64,000 bases of DNA from Babylonia areolata (Eukaryota > Mollusca > Gastropoda > Neogastropoda > Buccinidae): contig NC_134896.1 of NCBI RefSeq assembly GCF_041734735.1, positions 55,856,036 through 55,920,035 on the forward strand, read 5' to 3'. Under the pieces are notes generated by a model that saw only the letters and a program-made list of their open reading frames with translations, did no database searches and had not been told where the DNA came from. Shown here piece after piece: positions 44,096 through 59,500 of this stretch; positions within the stretch are counted from its first letter, which is position 1, and every line of letters begins with the position of its first letter. The translations under genes were made by a program, and so were the position numbers.

Positions 44096-47000
44096 CTGAA
44101 AACATATGTATGTAAGCATGCATGCTCACAACACAAGAATCAAGAATATTTAATCCTTTGACCCCTTTTGGGGCATGGAGGATATCATGTAACAGCAATA
44201 GTATTTTACACCAAACTTTAAACCTAAACAATTAAGATAACATAACTATCAGAAACAGAATACAAGCTATATGAAACACAACATAAATAATGATAGTATT
44301 TTTCTGGTATTAAACCTCAGGATAGATCTGGCTATGTTGCTCCAAATTGTCTTGGCTGCATGAAATAAATCACACAGAAAGCCTCTTCCAAAAAGAAAAA
44401 TTAAACAATTGTTGGCCTTTTTTTTTCACTGACATACTGCAACGATCTCTTCCAAATCTTTCTTGTGCAGAATAAGTCAAAGTTTTGTTGTTGTTTTCTG
44501 TTCGTTTGTTTTGTGGGTTTTTTTTTTAAATTACAAGTCCTATGTCATAACCATGTAATACGTCATTTACTTAAATGAGGTCACATGAGTCATGTAAATA
44601 GTAGTTGTCCTTTCAGCATCATTGATCTTAAGTAAATGATTCCTTTGTGCAGCAGCCCACAACAACCTCCAGCAACACCTGAGACTACACAAAAGGACAA
44701 TGCACACCCCAGCAACAAAGTGATTAACAGTATAATCATTAACTTTTTTTTACATGACTTGGCAAATGTATCCTATACAGTACAGTCATATAAGTTGCAT
44801 TAGATTGTCTTATACTCTTTTTTTCTTTTTTTTTGACAAACATATTTTATATCACACACACGCACACACACACACAAATACACACATTTTTGTAACAGTT
44901 GCGAAGTGTTGTTGTTAACTATAAATATCATCATCAAAGTTGTCATAAAATGCACTGCCATTTTCATCAACATTATTATCAATATCATCATGATTGTAGT
45001 TCATTATAATACACTATCATCATTGCAAACATTATCATAACCATCACTGTCATCACAACAGACATCACCACAGTCATCACAATTTCCATCATCATAATTA
45101 TTATTATCACCATCGTCACAGTTAACTGAGGTCCTTTGCCCAACATGCACATAGCTGGCCCATGTGAAAGAACTTGTGGTAACAAGCCAGTTTTCCCTGG
45201 TGAAAGTCTTTGGAAAAACCCACTTATCTTTCACTAAAAAAGATATGTATAAACAGAGACATAAAAAAACACCCCTGACCCACACATTATATAATTAAGT
45301 TCCAGAGAAAGAGCAGCCCGAATTCATTGGTGAGAAATCTGCTGTGGCCGAAGTATGTAAAATACAATGCAAAACAAAACAGTACAATACAGTGCAGTGC
45401 AGTACAGTACAGTATAGTACAATATTTTTATTCAAACTGTGCCATTATCCTCATAGGATCATGGCTGCTGTTATGATTATCATACCGTTTGCAGAACTTG
45501 AAGAAGGCAGCGAGGCCAGAGCTGATGACAGCAATGAGGCCTCCCATGGCCCCACCCACAGTGGTCATCGTGGAGCCGCCCGAGCTCCCGGCTTCCTCCT
45601 TGGCCGAGGATCCTGACCCTGGCCACACAGACGCAGGGGTCAGCACGATTATATGCATCAACTATGATCAGACAACAGCGAAAACATTACTAACAACAAC
45701 ACCCTGGAAACAGCAATAGCATCAACAACACAAACAATAATGAGGCAGCAACTGCCACCAGAAAGCAACAGCAACACAAACAACACTAATAGCACCCCAA
45801 AAATGGCAGGATCAATCGACATCAATAACGATGATCCTACTTCTATGATTACCCCTAAAACGGTGTATGTGCAGTCTGTGACTCTTGCTGATGCCTCCAA
45901 AAACACACATACTGGTTGTTTCAGATTTGAAAACAATCCATCCTGAAGCAACTTTTAAAGCAAAATTAGAGTAATTCTTCAAATTCAGCATGTCTCACCA
46001 GCCCCTGAAGATTTTGGATGGGAGGAAACTGGCGCCAACTTGGACGTAGCTGGAGCAGGTATTGTCACAGCTGGAACGGGTGTTGGCGTAGTCGATACAG
46101 ATGCTGTCACAGCCGGTACAATTGTTGGCATAGGGATTGGTGTAGTTGGTACAGGTTTTGTCACAGCTGGTTTGGATGTCAGCAAAGTTGACATGGGTGC
46201 AGATGGAGTTGTTTGTGTTGTTGGAGTTGGTGGTATGGATAGAGTTGTTGTTTGTGTTGTTGTTGGAGTTGTTTGTGTTGTCGTGGTTGGAGTTGTTTGT
46301 GTTGTCGTGGTTGGAGTTGTTTGTGTTGTTGTGGTTGGAGTTGTTGTTTGTATCATGGTTAGAGTTGTTTGTGTTGTTGTGGTTGGAGTTGTTTGTGTTG
46401 TTGTGGTTGGAGCTGTTTGTGTTGTTGTGGTTGGAGTTGTTTGTGTCATGGTTGGAACTGTTGTTTGTGTTGTTGTGGTTGGAGTTGTTTGTGTCGTGGT
46501 TGGAACTGTTGTTTGTGTTGTTGTGGTTGGAGTTGTTGTTTGTGTTGTTGTGGTTGGAGTTGTTTGTGTCGTTGTGGTGGTTGGAGTTGTTGTTTGTGTT
46601 GTCGTGGTTGGAGTTGTTTGTGTTGTTGTGGTTGGAGTTGTTGTTTGTGTTGTTGTGGTTGGAGTTGTTTGTGTTGTTGTGGTTGGAGTTGTTGTTTGTG
46701 TCGTGGTGGTTGGAGTTGTTTGTGTTGTCGTGGTTGGAGTTGTTTGTGTTGCTGTGGTTGGAGTTGTTTGTGTTGTTGTGGTTGGAGTTGTTGTTTGTGT
46801 TGTTGTGGTTGGAGTTGTTTGTGTTGTTGTGGTTGGAGTTGTTGTTTGTGTTGTCGTGGTTGGAGTTGTTTGTGTCGTGGTTGGAGTTGTTGTTTGTGTT
46901 GTTGTGGTTGGAGTTGTTGTTTGTGGTGGTGTTGTGGTTGGAGTTGTCATTGTGGTTGGAATTGTTGTTTGTGTTGTGGTTGGAGTTGTCATTGTTATTG

Positions 47001-50000
47001 GAACTGTTGCTGTTGTTGGTGGTGGTTTTGTTGTTGTAGTTGGAGTTGTTGTTGTTGATGGTGTTGTTGTGGTGGGAGTTGTTGCCATGGGTGTGGTTGA
47101 AGTTGTTGACAGCGTTGTTGTTGTTGGAGGTAGTGTTGTTGTGGTTGGAGTTACTGGTGTTGTCATTGTAGTTGTAGTTGGTGGCATTGTTGTCGTGGTA
47201 GTGGTAGTCGTAGTTGTGATCTCTGGAAGAAGAAAGAAACAATGAAATGATTTCAGTTGTATCCAGTGCCAAAAAATAGCCAAGGTGGACGTTCTTAACA
47301 CAAACACTACACTGACTGATCATCCCTCCCTCTGTATGTGTGTGTGAGGGAGAAGAGGGAAGTATGCTTTCCCTTTTTGTCAGGCATGCATGCATAGAGT
47401 CTGTGTGTGTGGTGCCTCTCTCTCTCTCTGTCTGCCTAACCCTTTCAGTATGTCCTTCTGTACATCTGTCTGTCTGCCACAAGCACACATTGTGACACAC
47501 AACATGTGAACAGGTGTGTACACACTCCCACATACACATCGAGCACACATACTGGTATGTGCACACATGTACAAGCATGCGCACACATTCCCCAAACCAT
47601 CTCCACACACACTTGCACACATACACACCATACTGTGGTAAACTATCATGAAACAATAACACAAAACAAAGTAGTGAAATATAAAAAAGCATGACATTTT
47701 ACTTCACAAAGGAAACGCTGCTGCATGTGTTTGGTGAAATATGCTCCATGACAAAAACTTGGTTTATTCTATCTGATCTGCCAGTATGATGATTTATATA
47801 TGCATATATAAATATATATATAGATATATGCACATATATAGATATATTTATATAAACTTGCATTCACTCGGGTGCAACTTTCTGCCCATTCTCACACACA
47901 ACAACGCTCATATGCTGTACGTATATTTACATTAACAGATACGTAGAATTATGCATACAGAAGAAGCGGCAGAACAGTAACTGTTACACACATGACAGCA
48001 AGACCGCGGGAATCTTGGACCACTCACGTGTTTCGCAGAGATCGCCAGTGAAGTGGGGCGGGCAGTGACATGTAAAACTGTTCACGACACGGTGCCTACA
48101 TCTGCCTCCGTTCCTGCAGGGGGCAGAGAGACAGACGTCCACATCTGAAGAAACAAACAGTGCCATCAGTCAGCATCGATATCATTCATTGTCAGTCATC
48201 AACATTATTTTCATTGTGATTGTTGTTGTGCTCCTTCCCCTTGTGTGACGTGTGTGCGTGTGTGTGTTCATGCCGGCGCAGGCACATGAGTATTATGTTT
48301 GCAAGTGTGTTGTGAGTGTGCTGCACAAGCACGTGTGGACAGTTTTGTAGGTCTATATATATATACACAGATACACCAGTGCATTTGTGCACATACTGAA
48401 ACAACCCACGGTAACAAAGGTGTTGGCTTCGCTGGCAGACTCCGGTAGACAAATTAAAGCCACTTTGATAGTAACTAAAGCAAATACATGTACACTGGTA
48501 CCATCGCCATACTGTACCGGGGCCTAGGCGATCAAGTACCATAACAACACACCACAACATAACACAGATTAGCTGTAACACATATCACAACACAACACAG
48601 GTAAGGAGTAAAATATGTACTATCACAACAGAATACAGATAAGATATCAACACATACAACACAGACAAGGCAGTAACACACATACAAACACAACACAGTG
48701 CAGCACAACACATAATATAACACGACATGACAACACAGATCAGGCAGTAACACAACCTACCAACACAACAAAAATCTGGCAGTAACACAGCTACCATCAC
48801 GACACAGGGAGGTTGGTTAGCACAATACAGCACAACATACTATAACAAAACAGATAAGATAGTAACACACGCACCATCACAACACAGTTAAGACAGCAAC
48901 ACACAACAAAATGACACGACACAGATAAAAAGTGGATACAAGTAACAACACAACACAGCAGAGACACAGCACATAATATGTTATAACACTGCACGACACC
49001 ACATGACACAACACAGCGCAGCTCAACACACATAATATAATGCAAAATGACAACACACGACTCAGCACAACACAGATAAAGCAGCACTATATGTCAAAAC
49101 ACAACACAAAACAGCATAGCACAGCACATCACATATGATATGACACAACACAAAACAGCACATATGGTACGACACAACACGACTCAATATGACACAACAC
49201 AACACAAATAAGGCAGTAACGCACGTACCAACACAACTCTGCAGAGCATACATGATATAACAAGACATGACTCAGATTATCCTGTATAACAAACACACCA
49301 TCACGAAACGATACAGATCAAGCAGTACAACACACACACCATCACAACACAACATAGATCAAGCAGTACAACACACGCACCATCACGACACAACACAGAT
49401 CAAGCAGTAGTACACACGCACCATCATGACACAACACAGATCAAGCAGTAGTACACACACACCATCACGACACAACACAGATCAAGCAGTACAACACAGA
49501 TCAAGCAGTAGTACACACACACCATCACGACACAACACAGATCAAGCAGTAGTACACACGCACCATCACGACACAACACAGATCAAGCAGTACAACACAT
49601 GCACCATCACGACACTACACAGATCAAGCAATAGTACACACACACCATCACGACACAACACAGAACAAGCAGTACAACACAAGCACCATCATGATACGAC
49701 ACAACACACGCACCATCACAACACGACACAGATCAACCAGTAGTACACACGCACCATCACGATACGACACAGATCAACCAGTACAACACACACACCATCA
49801 CAACACTTCACAGATCAACCAGTACAACACACGCACCATCATGACACTACACAGATCAAGCAGTAGTACACAGGCACCATCATGACACAACACAGATCAA
49901 GCAGTACAACACACACACCATCACAACACGACACAGATCAAGCAGTAGTACACACGCACCATCACGACACAACACAGATCAAGCAGTACAACACACGCAC

Positions 50001-53000
50001 CATCACGACACGACACAGATCAAGCAGTAGTACACACGCACCATCACGACACAACACAGATCAAGCAGTACAACACACGCACCATCACGACACTACACAG
50101 ATCAAGCAGTAGTACACACGCACCATCATGACACAACACAGATCAAGCAGTAGTACACAGACACCATCACGACACAACACAGAACAAGCAGTACAACACA
50201 CGCACCATCACGACACAACACAGATCAAGCAGTAGTACACACGCACCATCACGACACTACACAGATCAAGCAGTACAACACACACACCATCACGATACGA
50301 CACAGATCAAGCAGTACAACACACGCACCATCACAACACGACACAGATCAAGCAGTACAACACACACACAATCACGATACGACACATATGATGCAGTACA
50401 ACACACACACCATCACGACATGACACAGATCAAACAGTGGTACACACGCACCATCACAACACGACACAGATCAAGCAGTACAAAACACGCACCATCATGA
50501 TACGACACAGATCAAGCAGTACAACACACGCACCATCACAACACGACACAGATCAAGCAGTACAAAACACGCACCATCATGATACGACACAGATCAAGCA
50601 AAACAACACATGCACCATCATGATACGACACAGATCAAGCAATACAACACACACACCATCACAATACGACACAGATCAAGCAGTACAAAACACACACCAT
50701 CATGATACGACACATATGATGCAGTACACCACACGCACCATCACAACACGACACAGATCAAGCAGTACACCACACGCACCATCATCACACTGGGGTCCGG
50801 TGAAGCCAGACTGGCACATACACCCCGTCCCCGTGCTGTTAGTCTGGCACTGTCCCAGGGCGGTGCTCAGGCACAGGGCGTGTGTGCACGGCGCTGTAAA
50901 TCGTCACAGTAACACATCGTCTGCATGACGTCATGACTCTTTCTCTCTCTCTCTGTCTCTCTCATATTTATTCATGTTATGTGTGAAATTGTAAGAATGT
51001 TTATGGGTTTTTGAATGTGTACATACGTTGTTATTTCCCTTTATCGTTTCTCGCTTTCTTTTCATTTGTCGCTTACACACGCTAAATTATCCCCCTTGGC
51101 AGAAAAGCTGTAAAACGCAATTTGTAAAAAAAAAAAAAAAAAAAGTGTCAGTCTCTCTCTCTCTCTCTCTCTACCACAGTGTTCTCTGTCTCCCCCTCTC
51201 AGAATTTATGTCACAGGGTGAATCCTAACATTGATATCAATGTTTAATCCACCCATCAATCCATCCATCTTACGGCCTTCCATCTATCCATCCGGCCATC
51301 CGTCAGTCTTTCAATCCTTTTCTTGTGATGAACCTGAGTGGTGATCACTTCATGATAACCAGTAAGAAACCAACCAACCAACCAACCAAACAACAAACAA
51401 CCAGTGAAAAGAATTTAAGAGCAACAGGAACTAAAAACCTGATTCAATTAAATATCAGTGAAAAATAAAAATGATTATAGCATTTACCTGCAGTTGTTTT
51501 CGCATGATTTCCATATTTTGGTAAAAAAAAAGAAAGAAAAAGAAACAAACAAACAAACAAACCCAGAGAGAGGCAGACAGACAGACATAGACAGACAGAC
51601 AAAGATGATGAGATGATGATGTTTTATTGAAGAAACTCGTACGGTTCATTTCAATGGGGAGTTGGGGGATAGGTCATTCAGTGTTAAAAAAAAAAAATCT
51701 TTTTCTAATGGACAGACATTGTCAATTAGCGTAACTGAGGACACAATTCGAACTAATAATAACACTGACGAACATCAAAAAGGAATGCTGCGATGCGTGT
51801 TTGAAACTGCCAGTGAAACTTCAGCATGTATACTCTGAGCGCAGCTTTGAAAACTTTGTACAGAAAGCGAGAACGCTTTGACACGGTCTCGTCTTCATCA
51901 GCTCCCATCGGTGCAGGCAATTTTATGAGTCTCGGACTCAACCGGAATGAGCTCGTTAAGTAAAACTTCATAAGCTGTACAGACAAACAAAACATGGTTT
52001 TATGCACCAATTTCAAGCTTACACACCGGACGGCATAGGCGAGTATCTGCAGGGTGGGGGAAATCTGCTCGGCACCGTAACCCACGAGAGGCAATGGGTG
52101 AAAAACCGAATCTGAATTGAGTACATGCAATCACGTAACTGTTTACAGTCCACACATGGCTCAACATTTAATATTCTTTTAAACTGGGCATAAAAATCAA
52201 AACGTTGGCTTGCACTCTGTATCCCTTCTTCTTCCAAGAGAGAGAGAGGGATAGAGAGAGAGAGAAAGAGAGAGAGGACGCTAACGATAGGGTTTTGCTG
52301 TTGTTTTCTTGCTTTTACGATAACTTTTCATTATTGAGACAGATAGACAGACGGACGGAAGGACAGACAGAGCGACGAACAGAAAAAAAGGAATGACCAA
52401 GACAAGTAAATGACTTACCTGTTCCTTGAATAATGATATGAACAAATACACCGTCTTTAACGTCCTTGGTAACGAAACTGAAAAAAAAAATCATATACAT
52501 TCTTTTACTTTCACGGTTTCTATTCATGGAAAAGTCGCTGATTTCAGTGAGTGTGTCATTGTCAGACTAAGTCAACTGAAGTCAAAATTGCTTTTACTGA
52601 GGGTAAAGATCATTTTAAGTTTCAGTTTCAAGGTGTTTAAGCGTTCGGACAGATCCACGGCATACACGCTTCACAACACCTGTTAAAATATAGTAGGGGT
52701 GGCGGATACCTGACCTATATATACATAAACCCAACGCTCTGGTCACGCCTACCCTAGGTATGTTTAAAACATTAACCTACATCAAAATAAAACAGGTAAA
52801 CAAAATAAACAAACAATACACTAAAACACGATTTAAAAATTAATAATACTAATAAACCTAGAGGTGAAGCCGTTCATGGCTCACGCGTGATTCCTGCTGT
52901 ACAACAGCAACAAAACCGAATGCGCCAGGAGGGGTGGAAGGGGGTAGTGGTGGGAGTGGAGGTGAGGGTGGAGGGTTACCATGCATTGTATACATGCAAT

Positions 53001-56000
53001 GATCCACATCACAGTTCTGCTCACCGTCAGAAATGGACGTTTCTCGAAAACTGAGAGCTGTGTGATGGAAATGGAACAGTTCTGTCTAAACCATCACCAC
53101 ATCGATCGGCATTTCACTGTTTTACAACTATAATAATAATAGGTCTACCAAAGTTTGAAATTTTCCCTGTCTTCGTCTTGACGTTTTGTCTTCGATGAAA
53201 TTAAAACAGAACCGCCAAATGCATTTACGGACGTGGCTAGTATTACACACGATAATCACACCGGACAAGTCCGGTTCTTTCGGCAAAATTATGATCAGCA
53301 GATCGGACATGTTCTCAAACTACAACGATACCGAATGAAGGACCGTCAACAACTGCATCTCCGATCAAGGACGATATACATATATATATATATCTAGATA
53401 GATAGATAGATATAAAAGGTTATTCATTGTCAGAATCTGCGAAAACGCCCGCTCCTCTTCAACAACTACGAATGTTTCTCTCTCTCCAAATAGTTGTGGA
53501 AGTTGGTCTCGATTTCAAAAACCCGGAAAAGCATTCAAACACGTATGCATACTGCGAGTTAGGTCATCCTGACAAATTATAAACTGCAAGTCAAGATAAT
53601 TTGTTGATTCAGATGATCGTTTGTGGAGATTATTCAGTAAGTGATGAGGCCTGCAAGCAAATCATTCTCTGAATAAAAGTCAGCGGTCTAATCGCCTCTT
53701 TTCAATAAAATGTTATAGCAAACCATCGATGTGATGCACGCGCTGAGAATGACTAATTATGCATAAAGGTACTACGCTATTGTATTTTCCGACAAACGAC
53801 CACAAGGATGAATGAAGATAGTGTAAGACCTTCACACTGATTGTTAAACACAACACCCTTTCTATGGCTTTAGTCATACCTATTCTAAAATGATTTCCCA
53901 TGTAGTATATTCAGATTGATGTCCCATAACTTGGCAGAATCTTCGCTGCTCCTAGCAGATATATACCTCAGTGTAACTTCCATTCTAAGCAGAAGTTCCT
54001 ACATTGATTAAAAACGATATGACTGCTATTAATCAGTGTGTCAGATAAAAAGTGCTACGTTTTTTGAATAAGAAATAAAAATGTAACAGTAGCAGGAATG
54101 TGGAGACAAGTTTGGCTTCTTCATAATTGTTGTGCCTTTCCCGTAAATGCAGTGTCACTGTGATAGAACTCTGATAGAATGTGTGTAAAAAAATTGATTT
54201 ATCCATATTTCAAAGCTAAATCTGGTGTCAGCAGACAATGTAATTCATCAGTTAATTTGTTGAAGATACCACCACCACCACCACCTGCCCCCCAACACAC
54301 CCACACACTCTCTCTCTCCCTCTCTCTCAATTTCTCTTGTCTCAATGCATGTCTGTCAACCTGTCTGTCTGTCTATCACATATCTGAGGTTCGCCTTACA
54401 CTTGCTACTAGGCTAAAGGGTGTGTGTGTGGGGGCGGGGGGCGGGGGGTGGGGGGGAGGGGAGGGGGGAGGTTGGGGTTCAAACAGCATGCTCTTGGTTT
54501 CGTGTTGTATCATTATGTAGAAACGACCCTATACGAGGCAGGGTCTGGATAAGAAAAACAACAACAACAAAAACACATTATTGCTTATCTATTTCCCTTG
54601 GACAGAAAAGAATTTTGTTGAGAGGCTCACCCATCGCTCACACTGACGACCAGAATCACGGCGCCTGCTATCAGTGGGGGAGGTAAGCGCAGGTCTACCC
54701 GACTGACTGCTGTCCCATTGTATGACGTCAGAACGGGTGGATCCCCGGTGACTTGGTAGGTAGGATCCGGAGAGAAGTACGTTTGCTGGACTTGGAAAGT
54801 CACCCTGTTGAACGGCAGAGTAACGTGTTAACTCTTTGCTTTCAGCGACACAGGAAAATTCCCACAGAGCCAACATTTTAACTCTTTACATTCACCGACA
54901 TCGAACTTTCCACAGAGCAGCATTTTCACTCTTTAAGCGACACTGGAAACGTCATATGAAACGACCTTTTAACTCTTTACATTCGATTCAGTGACACTGG
55001 AAACTTCCTATGAAGCAACCTTTTAACTCTTTACATTCACCGACATCGGAAACATTCTACAGAGCAGCATTTTAACTCTTTAAGCGAGAATGGAATTGTC
55101 CTATGAAGCAACCTGTTAACTCTTTACATTCAGCAGCACTGGAAACTTCCTATGGAGCAACCTTTTAACTCTTTACTTTCAGTGATTCTGGAAACTTCCT
55201 ACAGAACAACCTTTTAACTCTTTACTTTCAGTGACACTGGAAACTTTCTACGGAGCAATCTTTTAACTCTTTACTTTCAGTGACACTGGAAACTTCCTTT
55301 TGAGCAACCTCTTAACTCTTTACTTTCAGTGACACTGGAAACTCCCTTTAGAGCAACCTTTTAACTCTTTACATTTAGCGACACTGGAAACTTCCTTTTG
55401 AGCAACCTTTTAACTCTTACATTCAGTGACACTGAAAACTTCATATGGCAACCTTTTAACTCTTTACATTCAGCGACACTGGAAACTTCCCATCTTTAAT
55501 AGCATCCTTGCTCCAATGACCTGGTTAAACTGCAATTTTTGTGCAGAACTGAAGCGATGCAGATTGTTGTGACTTGTTTACAACAAGGCTTTCCACTCCC
55601 ATTCAGGACTGGTTGAGGTTACTCTTCTCTGAAATTCTGATAATGATTCAGTGGCAGCACTCATGTCCAGCCATGCTGCCTGGTCCACAAAATCTCTGCA
55701 TTGACGAGAAGGTAACCCAAGAAACATTGCAGCTTCAGTCAACATGTGTCGCTTCGTATTCATGTCACTGAAACTGAAACTCATGATATCATACACCAGG
55801 TCAATTCATGTGGTTTCTGGGCTAAACTCTTGATCAGAAGGTTGAGTTACATGCTGCGTGTCAATGATCACACGCCTTCGTTTCAAAAACACACGAAAAT
55901 TGTTGTTTAGATACATCACAAAACTCAGGGTACTAAAGTAGTACTGCGAAATCGATTTTTGAGTCTCAGACAGACCTCGGTACATGGCTATAGGTCTACG

Positions 56001-56277
56001 TGATTATGGTGGTGAAAACCAGGTGGTAACTGGACATTATCTAATAGTCAAAGTTTATTGAATAGATCTACATGCACAGAATCATCAATATCAGTTTCAG
56101 ATTAACTTTATTATTTCAGTACGACAAACTAAGAGCGGTGAAGTCTGTGATACATAAGGATTACAAGCAGAATGATAAAACTAGGAATTCCACATTAAAA
56201 AAACAAATGCAACACACAACTGACTCACAACAAAGCAAGCCTGACAAAAAAAGCAACCAAACAACCTTCCCACTATT

Positions 56278-56323
<46 letters not shown>

Positions 56324-56483
56324 CTGTATGCACAAAGAGACAGACAGACAGACTCACGGGCCCATAGCGTTCTGTATATAGACAGGAAGGACGCAGGACA
56401 TGTTGAATGGACACAGCAGTGGGTCACCGTTCGTGTTCGTGAAGGTTAGGTTACTTTCCTGCACACATAAACACACACATACG

Positions 56484-56546
<63 letters not shown>

Positions 56547-59500
56547 CACAGACAGACAGATAAATGGACAGATAGATAAATAGATATATATAAATGTATA
56601 CTTAGATACAAAGATAGCAAAAATTTAATTTTTTTAATGAACCTTTTTTTTTTGTTTTATTTCATTCCTAACATCAAAAACAGAAATAGTGACATACGAC
56701 AAAAAAAAAGAAAAAAAGAAAAAAAAAAGGCTAAATACCACTATTTCCTGATACTAAGTATATCATTTCATTTCCATACAAATACATATAAACCCACATA
56801 CATGCCCACATACGCACACACATACATACACACACATTGTTACAAGCATATAAATTTATAAGACATGCACACCAGATAGCAAAACTGTATGTGCAGTTCT
56901 CTTCCACGACTTTACTGCTTTTATATAGCGTTGACTTTTATCATTCAATATGTCTTATTGCCAACACCAACCCACGCATCTACCGTGCCCAACTTCATAT
57001 GTCTTATTCAACTTACTGTAATGTGCTTTGAGCCTCCTGATTGTTATGGAAAACCGCAAATATCAATATTTTGTCTCATCTGTGTAAATCGTATCGTTAG
57101 CATTGGCGTGTGGGACAGTATCTACATTTCCTCGAGAAACAAACAAACAATAAAACATACATACAAATATTTAATCAGATAAAGAGAGAAAAGAAAGACA
57201 TAGAGAAAGAAAGAAAGACAAGAGAGGCAAGGCCTTCAAGACTCACTTGTGATAAATTAAGTCTCCTAGCATTAATTACAGAGTAATTTCCCTTTTTTAC
57301 TATATGCACCATAACGTTTGCAAAATAAATAAAACTTCCATGCTTAGCAAAAGAAGTTCCTGTTTGAACAAAAAATGATAATAATGACTCCTCTTGTTGT
57401 TGTGTCAGAATAAGAGGTCAAAGTGCCAAGTTTAGAGAATACAAAAAATATAAATATAATAGTAAATGCAGTTTGCATATAATTAGGCTTCATTTTTTAT
57501 TTTTTTGTGCCCATCCCAGAGGTGCAATATTGTTTTAAACAAGATGACTGGAAAGAACTGAATTTTCCCTATTTTTATGCCAAATTTGGTGTCAACTGAC
57601 AAAGTATTTGCAGAGAAAATGTCAATGTTAAAGTTTACCACGGACACACAGACACACGGACACACACACAGACAACCGAACACCGGGTTAAAACATAGAC
57701 TCACTTTGTTTACACAAGGGAGTCAAAAATGAACAAAAAGCCTTAACAAAGAAACAAAGAGATCATTAGGGCAAATATACTTACGGGTTCCAGCTCTCTA
57801 GCAAATTCTGAAAACACAACAACAGGAAACCAATGAAACCATGACCATAAATATTTAATCAGCATTCAGTCAGTTATAATCAATCTGATCAATCAGTCAG
57901 TCAACCAATCACCAGATAAACTGTCTGCAAGTCAGTCAGTTAGTACCTAGGCAAACTGGCGTGGTTTTGAAACCCAAACCCAATGCGACGGGCGCAATAG
58001 CCGAGTGGTTAAAGCGTTGGACTTTCAATCTGAGGGTCCCGGGTTCGAATCACGGTGATGGCGCCTGGTGGGTAAAGGGTGGAGATTTTTACTATCTTCC
58101 AGGTCAACATATGTGCAGACCTGCTAGTGCCTGAACCCCCTTCGTGTGTATATGCAAGCAGAAGATCAAATACGCACGTTAAAGATCCTGTAATCCATGT
58201 CAGCGTTCGGTGGGTTATGGAAACAAGAACATACCCAGCATGCACACCCCCGAAAACGGAGTATGGCTGCCTACATGGCGGGGTAAAAACGGTCATACAA
58301 GTAAAAACCCACTCATGTGCATACGAGTGAACGCAGAAGAAGAAGAAGAAGAAACCCAATGCTGATGGATTTATTCTGATAAATTACGAGCACAACGATC
58401 ATAATCTGTTTCAAACATATTCAATTTTTTCCCCCTGGTGAATAGACAGCAGGTATATCAATCGATCAATCAATCAATCATCCAATCAAACTAAATAAGT
58501 AACTAATTATTTCAAGAATTAAAAAAAAACACGATTAAATAAATACCAAAAGCATAGACAGATAAAGGAACACATCAGCCTGACTGGATGACGTAACCAG
58601 TTTCACAAACTTCAATCGTCCCTTGCGAAGAAAACAGGTATAGCGACAGACGAGAGGTCAGTCCCTTCAGCGCATACAAACCTCTGCTGCCCGACTCGTC
58701 CTCAGAAAGAAAAGATCTGAACACATCACTCCTCTTTTGCAACATCTCCACTGGCTCCCTGTCTCACACTGAATAAAGTACAAGATTAGCACTCTATGTT
58801 ATAGATGTATTCACAAAACTGCCCCTTCCTATCTCTGCGGCTGCCTTCACCTCTACACTCCATCTCGCTCACTACGATCGGCTTCGGATCCACTCTGTTT
58901 ACGCATACCCAGATTCAAACACTCGACTGTTGGCCGCCGTTCTTTCTCTGTCTCTGGACCTTGCGATTGGAATGAACTTCCTCTTTCACTTCGTCAAGTC
59001 TCCACACTCAGCTCTTTCAAGTCTGGCCTTAAAACCCACCTCTTCCCAAAATAGCCTCCCTTGCCTGCCCTTCCTTGTCTTTAGTTTCTACAGTTTTAGA
59101 GTTATGCATGCGTGTGAATGACTGGTGCGAAAGCGCTTTGATTTGTCTCTGCACAAGATTCAGCGCTATATAAATACCATTATTATTATTATATTTGCGG
59201 GAGGAGGGAGGAGCCCCGCGAGGAAGGAAGAGTGAGCGGACTTAACACGACATACCTTTGACTGTAACGTCCAGCTGTCTCTCTGCTTCGTTCCTGGGGA
59301 CACACACACACACACACACACACCACACACACACAGACACACCACACACACACACACACACAGACACACACACACCACACACACACACCACAGACACACA
59401 CCACACACACAGACACACACACACACACACCACACACAAGCCACACACACACACACACAAACACACGCGCGCACACACGTACCACGCACACACACACACA

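Noticed and set aside
46040-47245. 401-residue plus-strand Val/Gly/Cys frame
   Set aside because: Antisense of the mucin exon, which has splice sites and joins in phase to EGF and membrane exons on the minus strand.
51753-52130. 125-residue minus-strand frame in a gene D intron
   Set aside because: No recognisable motif, no fitting phase with the gene D exons, and length within chance for this composition.
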